Assembly: GCF_014205795.1 (NCBI RefSeq) | Contig: NZ_JACHCN010000008.1 | Coordinates: 149,892 to 213,891, forward strand | Direction: 5' to 3' | Source: Rhodanobacter sp. MP7CTX1 | Lineage (GTDB): Bacteria > Pseudomonadota > Gammaproteobacteria > Xanthomonadales > Rhodanobacteraceae | Length of the DNA stretch: 64,000 nt | Shown here: piece by piece, positions 1-10,074 of the stretch | Position numbering within the stretch: the stretch's first letter is position 1 | How the letters are laid out: the number at the start of each line of letters is the position of its first letter | The notes under the pieces: generated by a model | What the model was told of the DNA's origin: nothing | Databases searched by the model: none | Seen by the model: the letters and a program-made list of their open reading frames with translations, nothing else | Made by a program: the position numbers and the translations under genes

Positions 1-495
1 GCGTCCTGCCGAGACACGCAGTGTTGCAGACCAGGCCATACGATCTAGCGACGCTCTAGCAGTACCTCGAGTGGCTCACCGAGATACACGTGCTTCGCTC
101 AACAATGCTGGCCAAATCGTCCAACAGGCTGTTGGACGATTTATGAGGCTTCGATGTTGTTGACCAATTGGGCTCGGCGCAGCCCTTGAGCCTATTTGGG
201 CAGCAGGTTGCTGCCTTAATGGCGGGGACGGAATAGGGATGAGCGCCGCGTAGCCCATGGATCATTCCCCCGCGCTGGTAAGTGACCTCGAGATCACAGT
301 GAAAGGGGCGTTGAAAGACGCGCAGAGCCTGCTTTCCGCGATAGCTGGCATTGACCCGGGCTGACGAATGGCGGCCCGATGGCTCACCGGTACCCGAGGC
401 CTGCGCGGCCAAACTATGCTTTCCAAGAAATCATAATTTGGCCATTCCGGCCAAACTATGCTTTCCGCCACACTTGGGCCATGCGGGGTATGAAT
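1..495. other. Non-coding stretch left of the tRNA; possible insertion-sequence remnant
   Basis: No reading frame here looks like a recognisable protein. Two structures stand out. A perfect 13-bp stem with a 3-base loop lies at 114-142, without a T-run. An 18-bp direct repeat (GGCCAAACTATGCTTTCC) sits at 407-424 and 449-466, with a 7-5-7 inverted repeat (TTTGGCC/GGCCAAA) between the copies at 438-456. Repeated ends of this kind are typical of IS21-type elements, so this may be one end of a lost or outside-window element. That reading is inference; no transposase is visible. Confidence 0.4.
407..466. repeat. 18-bp direct repeat pair with internal inverted repeat
   Basis: The sequence GGCCAAACTATGCTTTCC occurs twice, 42 bp apart start to start, at 407-424 and 449-466. 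The spacer and second copy form TTTGGCC-ATTCC-GGCCAAA at 438-456. It lies 30 bp from the 3' end of a tRNA gene, a common neighbourhood for mobile DNA. Origin is unproven. Confidence 0.55.
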
Positions 496-571
496 TGGTG
501 GGCCCACGAGGACTCGAACCTCGAACCAAAGGATTATGAGTCCTCTGCTCTAACCATTGAGCTATAGGCCC
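496..571 (-). tRNA. tRNA with CAU anticodon, probably tRNA-Ile2 (lysidine-modified)
   Basis: The minus strand folds into a full cloverleaf with a 7-bp acceptor stem (one G-U pair), TTCGAGT in the T arm and an encoded CCA at 496-498. The anticodon CAT is at 536-538. CAU can mean initiator Met, elongator Met or Ile2. The acceptor stem starts GGGCC, giving C4-G69 and C5-G68, the pairs the TilS lysidine synthetase uses to pick tRNA-Ile2 over tRNA-Met. The body also resembles E. coli ileX. Ile2 is therefore favoured, though automatic tools would call it Met. Confidence 0.9.
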
Positions 572-681
572 GTGCAAGACGGGAAGTTTACCGTAGCGCG
601 CCCGTCGTGCACGAGGGCAGGCGTTGGAAGGTCGTCATGCTGAGGGGTACGCTTACGTTCCCCTCATGTCGGAGAGTGCGC

Positions 682-1053
682 ATGAACACCGTGACGATCG
701 CCAATCGGTTGGTTGAGCTGTGCCGGGAAGGGAAGTACGAGGAAGCGCAGAACGAGCTGTATGCGCAGGATGCGGTAAGTGTCGAGATGGAAGGGTTGCC
801 TGAGGGTGCCCTGGGCAATGCTGTGGGATTGCCGGCCATCCGTGAGAAAGGACGCGTCTGGCGGGAGAGCGTTGAAGCTGTCCACGGAGGCGAGGTGAGT
901 GACCCAGTGATCGCCGACAGCTGGTTCAGTGTATCGATGCGGGTGGATGTCACCTACAAGGGTAGGGGTCGCACCGATATGCGCGAGATTGCCGTTTATC
1001 GCGTGCGCGACGGCAAGATCGTGCATGAGCAGTTCTTCTACGACATGGGTTGA
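682..1053 (+). CDS. NTF2-like / SnoaL-like domain protein
   Basis: This 123-residue protein has the size and layout of the NTF2/SnoaL fold: an N-terminal helix pair with the pattern LVELCREGKYEEAQ, then a Tyr-Ala-x-Asp-Ala-Val strand start, and a C-terminal sheet ending in VRDGKIVHEQFF. Such folds serve as ketosteroid-isomerase-like enzymes or small-ligand pockets, and this one has no assignable substrate. The ATG at 682 follows a purine-rich GGAGAG. It converges with rpoD and shares the hairpin terminator at 1097-1132. It stands alone with no operon partner. Confidence 0.8.
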   Translation: MNTVTIANRLVELCREGKYEEAQNELYAQDAVSVEMEGLPEGALGNAVGLPAIREKGRVWRESVEAVHGGEVSDPVIADSWFSVSMRVDVTYKGRGRTDMREIAVYRVRDGKIVHEQFFYDMG

Positions 1054-1096
1054 TACGGTCGTCCGCGCCAGGCCTTGGCTGAGTTGGTGGCCATGA

Positions 1097-1132
1097 AACG
1101 AAGAAGGCCCGCATCGGCGGGCCTTCTTCGTT
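1097..1132. terminator. Bidirectional hairpin between the NTF2-like gene and rpoD
   Basis: A perfect 16-bp stem (AACGAAGAAGGCCCGC and its complement) with an ATCG loop lies between two convergent stop codons. The stem is GC-rich at its tip and A/T-rich at its foot, so it can act on both strands. There is no long T-run outside the stem. Confidence 0.8.
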
Positions 1133-1150
1133 ATCGCGGTGTTGTATTGC

Positions 1151-3028
<1,878 letters not shown>

Positions 3029-3060
3029 TAACCGACCGCCGCGGGGTTCAAGAACCGGAC

Positions 3061-3089
3061 ATTATAGCGATGTGCTGCTTTTTTGACCA
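3061..3089 (-). promoter_or_regulatory. Sigma-70 promoter of rpoD
   Basis: On the minus strand a perfect -10 box TATAAT (3061-3066) follows a -35-like TGGTCA (3084-3089) at exactly 17 bp. Transcription would start about 25 bp before the rpoD ATG. Confidence 0.65.
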
Positions 3090-3198
3090 GTTTTCAAGTG
3101 GGAAAATATTCTGAAAGCACACGCAAAAATCGCGCCAAATCGCGGTCTTGCGCTACTTCTTTCAGGGATCGCGTCGCGCCTGGCCTGCGCTTGTCCAT

Positions 3199-3639
3199 TC
3201 AACTGGTGTCGAGCCAGAAAGTCACCGGTCCATCGTTCACCAGCTGGACCTTCATATGGGCGCCAAAGCAGCCGGTTTCCACCCCCGGATGCGCCACGCG
3301 CGCGAGTTCCAGTAGCCGGTCGAACCAGCGCCTGCCGTGCTCCGGTGACGCCGCACGCGTGAAACTTGGACGCATGCCCGAACGGGTGTCGGCGGCGAGG
3401 GTGAACTGGCTGACCAACAGCAATCCGCCGCCGGTATCGGTAAGCGAACGGTTCATGCGGCCGGCGTCGTCGGCGAATACGCGATAGCCGAGCAGGCGTT
3501 CGAGCATGCGTCTGGTCTGGGTTTCGCCGTCGTCCGGCTGCACCGCCACCAGCGCCAGCAGGCCCGGGCCGATTGCGCCGATGGTGGCCTCGTCAACGTC
3601 GACGCGGGCGGAGAGTACGCGCTGGATCAGGGCAATCAT
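3199..3639 (-). CDS. dtd: D-aminoacyl-tRNA deacylase (DTD)
   Basis: This 146-residue enzyme removes D-amino acids (and glycine from tRNA-Ala) from mischarged tRNA. The family signatures are present: MIALIQRV at the N-terminus, SQFTLAAD at 77-84, which carries the catalytic-site Ser/Thr, and the cross-subunit GPVT motif at 137-140 followed by FWLDT. The length is standard for the family. The 170-bp gap to rpoD carries the rpoD promoter, so the two genes can be transcribed separately. Confidence 0.96.
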   Translation of the reverse strand: MIALIQRVLSARVDVDEATIGAIGPGLLALVAVQPDDGETQTRRMLERLLGYRVFADDAGRMNRSLTDTGGGLLLVSQFTLAADTRSGMRPSFTRAASPEHGRRWFDRLLELARVAHPGVETGCFGAHMKVQLVNDGPVTFWLDTS

Positions 3640-3764
3640 GGCCGCACGGAGAGGGGCGAGGCGCTCAGCTTAAAACCACCGTGCGGCAGGCGAAAGCGGC
3701 CGGGCGTTAGCGCGGCAGTCGGGCCGGTTGAAGTGTCCGCGGGCTAGTCCCGTAAACTGGGCGG

Positions 3765-4658
3765 ATGCGTATCGACATGTACCTCCTCTATCTCCTCTTG
3801 CGCCTGCTGGGTCGGTTGCCACTGCGCGTGTTGCATGGCATCGGCAGCGCAGTGGGACGGCTGACGCTGTGGTGGCGCAGCCGCATGGTGCAGAACACCG
3901 CCGTGAACCTGCGTATCGTGCGACCGCAACTGGACGACGCGGCGCAGGCGGCATTGCTGCGCGAGGTGCTGATCGAAAGTGGCAAGTCGGCCACCGAGAT
4001 CGTGAAGATCTGGGGCGGCGGTGCCGAGCGGGCGTTGCAGCTGGTTCGTGAAGTGCGCGGCGAAGCGTTGTTCGATGCCGCGCTGGCGGCGGGCAAGGGC
4101 GTGATCATCGCCGCACCGCATCTGGGTTGCTGGGAGTTGTTGAATTATTGGCTATGTCGCAAGACGCCGATGGCGATCCTGTATCGGCCACCGCGGATCG
4201 CCGCGATCGAGGGGCTGATGCGCAAGATGCGTGGTGCGCTGGCGCCCGAACAGGTGCGCGCCGACGGTGCCGGCGTGCGCACGTTGTACAAGCGGCTGGC
4301 CGCGGGTGGCACGGTTGGCATCCTGCCGGATCAGAAGCCGCGCGCCGGTGAGGGCGAGTTCGCGCCGTTCTTTGGTCGTGATGCCTTGACCATGGTGCTG
4401 CTGCCGCGACTGGCCGCGCGAACCGGGGCGACTGTGCTGTTTGCGTTCGCCGAGCGGTTGCCGCGCGGTGCGGGCTATCGCATTCATCTGCTGCCGGCGC
4501 CACAGGGCTTGACGGACGCCGATCTGACGGTGGCCTGCGGCGCGCTAAATCGAGGTGTGCAGGCCTGCGTCGAGCTGGCCTTTGCGCAGTACCAGTGGCA
4601 ATACAAACGTTACTCGGCTGACGATAGGCCCAGCCCTTACGATCGTGAGAACGGGTAG
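3765..4658 (+). CDS. Lipid A biosynthesis acyltransferase, LpxL/HtrB family
   Basis: The 297-residue inner-membrane enzyme transfers a secondary acyl chain onto Kdo-lipid A. It has an N-terminal membrane anchor (YLLYLLLRLLGRLPL), the H-x4-E catalytic motif as HLGCWE (His119, Glu124), and the family block GILPDQKPR near 200. It opens a run of envelope-glycan genes. Whether it is the lauroyl (LpxL) or myristoyl (LpxM) enzyme cannot be read from sequence alone. It faces away from dtd and is followed by a REP-like palindrome rather than a clear terminator. Confidence 0.9.
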   Translation: MRIDMYLLYLLLRLLGRLPLRVLHGIGSAVGRLTLWWRSRMVQNTAVNLRIVRPQLDDAAQAALLREVLIESGKSATEIVKIWGGGAERALQLVREVRGEALFDAALAAGKGVIIAAPHLGCWELLNYWLCRKTPMAILYRPPRIAAIEGLMRKMRGALAPEQVRADGAGVRTLYKRLAAGGTVGILPDQKPRAGEGEFAPFFGRDALTMVLLPRLAARTGATVLFAFAERLPRGAGYRIHLLPAPQGLTDADLTVACGALNRGVQACVELAFAQYQWQYKRYSADDRPSPYDRENG

Positions 4659-4688
4659 GGGCGCGCTGGCGTAGAAGCTACGCGTCAC

Positions 4689-4764
4689 CCCTGTGGGAGC
4701 GACTTCAGTCGCGATGCTTTTCCCGTCGCCCCAGAGCATCGCGACTGAAGTCGCTCCCACAGGG
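4689..4764. repeat. REP-like palindrome (30-bp arms)
   Basis: Two perfectly complementary 30-bp arms (4689-4718 and 4735-4764) flank a 16-base spacer. The arms contain GTGGGAGCGACTTCAGTCGC, a form known from repetitive extragenic palindromes of xanthomonads and pseudomonads. A short tandem duplication (CACAGGGTTTCGTGCT) follows at 4759-4790. It sits between two convergent genes and may also stop transcription. Confidence 0.8.
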
Positions 4765-4795
4765 TTTCGTGCTACTTCCACAGGGTTTCGTGCTC

Positions 4796-5116
4796 CTACG
4801 GCTTTTCCAGGCGGCGCAGGAAGACGGTCATTTCCTTTTCGGCCTGCTTGTCGCCGCGTTGCGCGGCAGCGGCGATCCCACTGCGCCAGACATCGGCTGC
4901 CGCCTGTGGCTGGTTGGCCTCGAGACAGGCTTTGCCGAGCAGTTTCCACGCCGCCGAATAGGTCGGATCAAACGCCAGTGCGCGGCGCAGCTCGTCCACC
5001 GCTGCGGTCGCGTCACCGCCACCGAGCAGCGCGTTGCCCAGTGAGAAGCGCAGCAGTGCGCCGTCGCGTGGGCCGCCGCACTGCTGGCGCAGGCTCGCGA
5101 TCAGGGTCGCGTTCAT
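4796..5116 (-). CDS. Small tetratricopeptide-repeat protein
   Basis: The 106-residue protein contains about two TPR helix pairs (LLRFSLGNALLGGGDATAAV and AWKLLGKACLEANQPQAA), each with the typical Leu, Gly, Ala and Pro spacing. It has no signal peptide and is probably a cytoplasmic scaffold. Its ATG overlaps the stop codon of the upstream ArnT-like gene by four bases (ATGA), so the two are translationally coupled. A link to sugar transfer is suggested by position only. Confidence 0.8.
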   Translation of the reverse strand: MNATLIASLRQQCGGPRDGALLRFSLGNALLGGGDATAAVDELRRALAFDPTYSAAWKLLGKACLEANQPQAAADVWRSGIAAAAQRGDKQAEKEMTVFLRRLEKP

Positions 5117-6840
5117 GGCTGGGTGTGATAACGCCAGCGGTCGGATGGATAGATCTGGGTCGGCTGTGCCGGTTCCGCTGGCGTGCGTCCGGCGCGCACG
5201 TCAGCCAGTGACGTGGCCGGCCAGATCACCACCCACGACGAGCGGAACGGCTGCACCAGCAGCGCATAACGCAGATCGTTGGCGTCGAGCTTTTCCGGAT
5301 GCGTCACGATCAGCCCGTTCGGGTGAGCGTGCGCGAAGTCCTGCAAAGAATCACCTTCGGTCAGGATAGTGATCGGATGCAGCAACCGGCCCGCGAAATG
5401 GAACTCACCTTCGTAATCGCCGGCGTAGCCGATCGCTTGGTTTGCGCTGTCCGCCGCATGCAGCAATTGGGCGGAAGGGCGCAGGTCATATTGGGGCCAC
5501 AGGGTCAGTGTGAACAAGGTATTGAGGGTGAGTGTGCCGACCAGTCCGGCGACTGCCAGGCGGCGCAATTCGCCACGCCCGCGCAATAGCAGCAAACCCC
5601 CGATGAGCAGAAACACCACACTGAAGTAGCGGCTGTAGGGCGCGGCTGCATCCAACCATTCACCGTGCAGGTAATTGTTGGCTACCAGGATCGGCAACAG
5701 GAACAGGGCCAGCGCAAGGCCGATGCCGCCCACGCCCAGCGGCCAGGTGCCAAGCCAGCTGTTGTCGGCCAGCGCCGGACGGCGTTCGCGCAGAACGGCG
5801 ATGGCGCCGGCCATCAGCAGCACCATGCCGGCAAGCTCCGGCAGCAAGTAATACAGCTGCTTGCCGCGGATCAGCGAAAACACGATGAAGGTTGGTAGCA
5901 CCCAGCACAGTGCAAAACGCAGGCCCGGCTCCAGCGGTCGGCGCAACGTGCCCAGCGCGACCCAGATGCGCGGCCAGCCAATAAAGGGAAACAGCAGCAT
6001 CGGCAGCATCAGCAGATACCACACGACAGGATGGGCATGGCTCTGCAGATGTTGTTCCGTGCTCACGCCATGAACCACCCGCGCTGCCGTCTGGGTGAAG
6101 AACAGTCGGTGCCGGTACTCCTCGCCGCCGGCAAGGCCTGCCGGCAGCGCCCATGCCAGCAACATCGCAAGACCGAGCAGCACCGACAGCACGCCGCGGC
6201 CATACCAGCGCGCGCGATGCTGGCGTGCCCAGTCGCTCCACAGCGGGCCGAGCAGCCAAGGGAAAATGACGTGCAGCAGCATCACCGGGCCCTTGGTCAA
6301 CAGGCCCGCGCCGATGCACAGCCCGAACAGCAGCCAGCGCGGCTCGGCGCGATGTAGCTTCGGGGTCAGGCATAGCAGCGCCGCCAGCGTCCATACCGCC
6401 AGCAGCACGTCGTACATGATCTGCAGGCCAAACAGAAATGCGTAGCCCAGCGCCAGCAGCATCCATGGCGCGGCCTTGGTCATCCACGGCCGGCTCGGAA
6501 ACAGCCGACGCGCAAGCATCGATACCAAGACGAGTTGTGCGCCACCAATCAGTACTTCAAGCACCCGCGGCCAGATATCGTCGACACCGAAGACGTACCA
6601 GCCGGCATGGATCAGCCAGAACAGCAGCGGTGCCTTCTCACTGTAGGGTTGTCCGTTGTTGTACGGCACCAGCCAGTGGCTGTGACTCCACATCTCCCAC
6701 GCCACAGCCAGGGTGCGCGTGGAATACAGCGGCATCGGGCCATGCGAAAAGATCGCCAGCAGGGTGACAAAGGCCCACAGCGGGAGCCAGGGCCACACGG
6801 CCCGCAGGTGTTCGGAACGGCTATAGGCGCTGACGGACAC
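5113..6840 (-). CDS. ArnT-like/PMT-family membrane glycosyltransferase
   Basis: This 575-residue protein has about eleven to twelve hydrophobic spans and a soluble C-terminal domain. The first periplasmic loop carries YSEKAPLLFWL, equivalent to the acidic/Lys-Pro motif of PMT and ArnT enzymes that use polyprenyl-phosphate sugar donors. ArnT adds aminoarabinose to lipid A; the sugar and acceptor here are unknown. The GTG at 6840 is chosen because farther upstream starts would overlap the preceding gene and the membrane domain begins about 15 residues later. A second paralogue-like gene lies at 13692-15404. Confidence 0.85.
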   Translation of the reverse strand: MSVSAYSRSEHLRAVWPWLPLWAFVTLLAIFSHGPMPLYSTRTLAVAWEMWSHSHWLVPYNNGQPYSEKAPLLFWLIHAGWYVFGVDDIWPRVLEVLIGGAQLVLVSMLARRLFPSRPWMTKAAPWMLLALGYAFLFGLQIMYDVLLAVWTLAALLCLTPKLHRAEPRWLLFGLCIGAGLLTKGPVMLLHVIFPWLLGPLWSDWARQHRARWYGRGVLSVLLGLAMLLAWALPAGLAGGEEYRHRLFFTQTAARVVHGVSTEQHLQSHAHPVVWYLLMLPMLLFPFIGWPRIWVALGTLRRPLEPGLRFALCWVLPTFIVFSLIRGKQLYYLLPELAGMVLLMAGAIAVLRERRPALADNSWLGTWPLGVGGIGLALALFLLPILVANNYLHGEWLDAAAPYSRYFSVVFLLIGGLLLLRGRGELRRLAVAGLVGTLTLNTLFTLTLWPQYDLRPSAQLLHAADSANQAIGYAGDYEGEFHFAGRLLHPITILTEGDSLQDFAHAHPNGLIVTHPEKLDANDLRYALLVQPFRSSWVVIWPATSLADVRAGRTPAEPAQPTQIYPSDRWRYHTQP

Positions 6841-6926
6841 AGGCAGACTCTTGGGAGGTGGTATTAAGTTGATTCTAGCCCGCCCTGAATGGTCGCAAGG
6901 CCATCGGTGGGTGATCCGTTCCGATC

Positions 6927-8012
6927 TTAGGCCGGACCCCAATAGCCGATGCGCCGACGGATCCTCAGCTTTCGCCACAGGTTCAGTGGCTTGTGACTGC
7001 GATTGCGCGCACCCGCGGCAACGAAGGCATCGATTGCATCCAGCACGCGTTCGCTGGAATGGCCATCACGGTAGGGGTGGATAGCGTCAGCATGGTCGTG
7101 AATGGCCTTGAGCAGCTCCGCGGGTCGCGCCAGCGCGCGCTCGATCGCCGGCTCGAATTGCGTCGGGTCGTCGATGTCGATCAGCTGTGGGCCGGGCTGA
7201 CGGTTCTTGAAGGTCACCACCGGCTTGCCGGTGAGCAGGAATTCGCTGAGCGCGGACGACGTATCCGAACACATGAGGTCGACCTGTGGAAACAGCTCGA
7301 GGATGTTGTCGTTCTCGGCGAACGAGAGGAAGTCGTTTTGCAGCGCCTTGTAGCGTGCCACCGTCTCCGGATTCATCTTGGGATGGAAGCTGACGATCCA
7401 GCGCCAGCGCCCGTCGCGTGACAGCCGCTTCACTTCTTCGTACAGCGTATCGGCCGCACTCCACTTGGGTGAAAAGGTGGAGTGATAAAGGATCACCGGT
7501 GGCTTGCGAACATCAGGCAGCGGACCGGCGATTTCGCGCATGAACGGGTCGAGTTTGGGCCAGCCGGTCTCGGTGACCGTGAAGTGACCAACTCGATCAG
7601 CGATCGCCTTGAATTGCGCGGTATCGCGCGGACCGGTGGTGCAATACAGATCGAAGAAGCCGCGGATGTAGATGTGCCGCGGCTTGCCGGCGTTGAAGCC
7701 GTGGAACGTCTCCACCTTCACGCCGGGAAAGAAGTGCGGCACGGCATTGCTGGAGGTGATCACCGCCAGCGGGCTCCATGCGCGTACTTCGGCCACGCTG
7801 AGCAGGCGCTCGCCTTCCACCAGATCCTCTGCGCCGGGCCCGTCGAAGAACCACGCTGCTTCGTCGCCGCGCGCGCGGATGGCTTCCTGCAGCGGACGCA
7901 GGATCGCCAGCGCGTAGCGCTCGGACCCGTACAGCAGGTATCGCTTCTTTGAGGCCGGCCTTTTTGAAGCGGGCTGGTTTGAAGCTGACTTGTCTGAAGC
8001 TGGCGTTGGCAT
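6927..8012 (-). CDS. CDP-glycerol glycerophosphotransferase-family protein
   Basis: The 361-residue protein has the C-terminal GT-B-like half of TagB/TagF enzymes: HPKMNP (nucleotide-binding His) and CSDTSSALSEFLLTGKPVV, the family Asp-x-Ser-Ser block. These enzymes transfer glycerol-phosphate, or related groups, from CDP-glycerol. The N-terminus is a short low-complexity tail of SNQPAS/KRPAS repeats, then YLLYGSERYALA. It starts two bases after the stop of the upstream glycosyltransferase, so it is in an operon. In a Gram-negative this suggests glycerophosphate decoration of LPS core or capsule; the true donor is not proven. Confidence 0.82.
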   Translation of the reverse strand: MPTPASDKSASNQPASKRPASKKRYLLYGSERYALAILRPLQEAIRARGDEAAWFFDGPGAEDLVEGERLLSVAEVRAWSPLAVITSSNAVPHFFPGVKVETFHGFNAGKPRHIYIRGFFDLYCTTGPRDTAQFKAIADRVGHFTVTETGWPKLDPFMREIAGPLPDVRKPPVILYHSTFSPKWSAADTLYEEVKRLSRDGRWRWIVSFHPKMNPETVARYKALQNDFLSFAENDNILELFPQVDLMCSDTSSALSEFLLTGKPVVTFKNRQPGPQLIDIDDPTQFEPAIERALARPAELLKAIHDHADAIHPYRDGHSSERVLDAIDAFVAAGARNRSHKPLNLWRKLRIRRRIGYWGPA

Positions 8013-8014
8013 GG

Positions 8015-8830
8015 TCAACGGTCGATTCCGTGCCGGGTGAGGGAGGTCGCCGCCAGCGGTAGCGATTCCGGGTTCTGGCGTATCTCGTAGTAACGCATGC
8101 GCTTGTAAACGGCATACACGGCCGCGGTGTGCGCGATCAGATAACCGCGCCAGCCATCCAGAAAGCCGAGCCGGAAAAAATAATCCTTGATGAAGGTCAG
8201 CAAGAACAGGAACGGGGTCTGCCACATCCGCACCGGCTTGTTCTTGTCGTTCCAGTCCCGGCACTTCAATTCCGAGTAACGCAACGACTTCAGCTGCTTG
8301 TGCACCAGCGTCGGGTTGTTCACATGGTTGAACGGTGCGCGCAGCGTCGGCGCGGGGCCATCGAAGCGCAGCGATTCATGGACCCGTGCGTCGGTCCAGC
8401 GCGCGCGATCACGGTGATACAGTCGCGCCATTTTTTCGCCGACCGCGGGCCGATACCAGCGCATCGGCGCCCCCATGAAAATGGTGCTGCGACGCAGCCA
8501 TGCGGCGCTTGCGTCGCTGGCCATCAACTGGGGCAGCCGCTGCAGCAGTTCGGCCGCCAGCTCAGGCGTCAGATATTCGTCCGCGTCCAGCGCGAGGATC
8601 CAGGTATGGCTGCACAGGGTGGTGGCGAAGTTGCGTTGTGGACCAAAGCCCAGCCAGTCCTGGTGGACGACCCTTGCGCCATGCGCGCTCGCCACTGCTA
8701 CGGTATCGTCATCGCTGCCACTGTCGACCACCAGCTTTTCGGCCGCAAACGGTACGCTGTCAAGGCAGCGCGCAATATTGTCGGCCTCGTTATGGGTTAT
8801 GACGACAAGGGTCAGTGGCAGGGTTGGCAT
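8015..8830 (-). CDS. Glycosyltransferase family 2 (LPS core WaaE/LgtF type)
   Basis: The 271-residue protein starts with the GT-A nucleotide-sugar fold (LVVITHNEADNIARCLDS) and has the metal-binding DAD in LALDADEYL. The C-terminal half, with RWTDARVHESL, HKQLKSLRYSE and KDYFFRLGFLDGWRGY, is the pattern of beta-1,4-glucosyltransferases acting on the heptose of LPS inner core. It is the first gene of the unit that continues into the CDP-glycerol transferase-like gene. Confidence 0.88.
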   Translation of the reverse strand: MPTLPLTLVVITHNEADNIARCLDSVPFAAEKLVVDSGSDDDTVAVASAHGARVVHQDWLGFGPQRNFATTLCSHTWILALDADEYLTPELAAELLQRLPQLMASDASAAWLRRSTIFMGAPMRWYRPAVGEKMARLYHRDRARWTDARVHESLRFDGPAPTLRAPFNHVNNPTLVHKQLKSLRYSELKCRDWNDKNKPVRMWQTPFLFLLTFIKDYFFRLGFLDGWRGYLIAHTAAVYAVYKRMRYYEIRQNPESLPLAATSLTRHGIDR

Positions 8831-9106
8831 CGGCGGATTCTAGCTGATCCGTTCTGGTCGGTTCGGCCGGAAGTCCGCCCCCTGCATGAGGGAAGAATTA
8901 CCCAGATGGGAGATTCACCGCGATGGCTGGCCTGCGTTCGGTATGATACGGGCACGGTGCAAGCCACCCCTGCTGGAATTTCGAGATTGATCAGGCGGAG
9001 AACGGGTGTCCATGAGCAACAGTGTGAATGAGGCCGCGATCGCAAGAGATGGCGGCTGCCCCGGCGGGCGACAATGTTCCCGGCGCCTGTCAATAAAGGC
9101 CGCTGC

Positions 9107-10024
9107 ATGAGCATCCAGACTACGACCTTCGCAGTCGTCATCACCAGCTACAACTATCGCGATTTCGTGGTGGAGGCCGTCGAAAGTGCACTTGCGCAGA
9201 GCCGCAAGCCGGCGCAAGTAGTCGTTGTCGACGATGGCTCGACCGATGGGTCGGACACCCTTCTGCGCCAACACTATGGGGAAGACGAACGTGTCACGCT
9301 GATCTGCGGCACAAACGGTGGGCAGTTCGAGGCATTCCAGCGTGGCGTTGCGGCCGTGCAGGCGGAGGTAGTCTGCTTTTTGGACTCCGATGATCACTGG
9401 GCACCTGACTACCTGGCTCGGCTGGGCGAGCTATACGACACGCGCGCCGATGTCGGTTTTGTTTTTTCGGATATGCGGCACTTTGGCCAGGAGGACCGGC
9501 TCGTCGGGTTCAACCGCAGCGCCGTCGATCTGGGACACACCGCGATCATCACGTACGCCATGGCGCGTTGGTATGGCGCCCCCACGTCAGCGCTGTCGAC
9601 GCGCACAAAGTGGGCGCGCAAGGTGCTCGATCTGCCCGACTCCTTTCGTGAGACGTGGCGGCTGTCGGCGGACAATTGCCTGGTCTTCGGCAGCAGTGTG
9701 CTCGGTGCGCACAAATACTATCTGCCGACCGGCAGCGTCTGGTATCGCATCCACGGCAAGAACGGCTGGTGGTCCAACCTGGGTCCATCCCAAACCTACA
9801 TCAATCGTTTGCGTTCGCGCGGCCTGATCAACCACTACGCACGAGTGGCCGGGATCGACGATTCCTGTATCGCGCTGTGCAAACTCGAATACCGGACCAA
9901 GCCCGCCCCGCTGTGGGCCGAAACCAAGCGCTATGCTGCGCTAGCCTTGCGAAGCCGCGCGCCCTGGTGGAAGCGCATCGAGCACGCGATTGCGATCCTG
10001 CTGGGGCATAGCAAGCAGGCCTAG
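9107..10024 (+). CDS. Glycosyltransferase family 2
   Basis: The 305-residue protein has the family-2 opening FAVVITSYNYRDFVVEAVES, the VVDDGSTDGS loop and a DSDD metal site. The C-terminal third is helical and basic. The ATG at 9107 follows AAAGG at a proper distance and overlaps the stop of a possible 32-codon leader frame (9012-9110). The gene runs opposite to its flanks and has no visible operon partner, so it may be a late addition to the glycan block. Its sugar is unknown. Confidence 0.87.
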   Translation: MSIQTTTFAVVITSYNYRDFVVEAVESALAQSRKPAQVVVVDDGSTDGSDTLLRQHYGEDERVTLICGTNGGQFEAFQRGVAAVQAEVVCFLDSDDHWAPDYLARLGELYDTRADVGFVFSDMRHFGQEDRLVGFNRSAVDLGHTAIITYAMARWYGAPTSALSTRTKWARKVLDLPDSFRETWRLSADNCLVFGSSVLGAHKYYLPTGSVWYRIHGKNGWWSNLGPSQTYINRLRSRGLINHYARVAGIDDSCIALCKLEYRTKPAPLWAETKRYAALALRSRAPWWKRIEHAIAILLGHSKQA

Positions 10025-10074
10025 GGACTGTGGCGGGCACTTGCGCGGGCCACTTGGAGACCTTGAACAGGCTC

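Noticed and set aside
56..412. A 118-codon minus-strand frame at the left edge
   Set aside because: It shows no domain, crosses a perfect hairpin and has no good start; treated as non-coding or mobile-element remnant.
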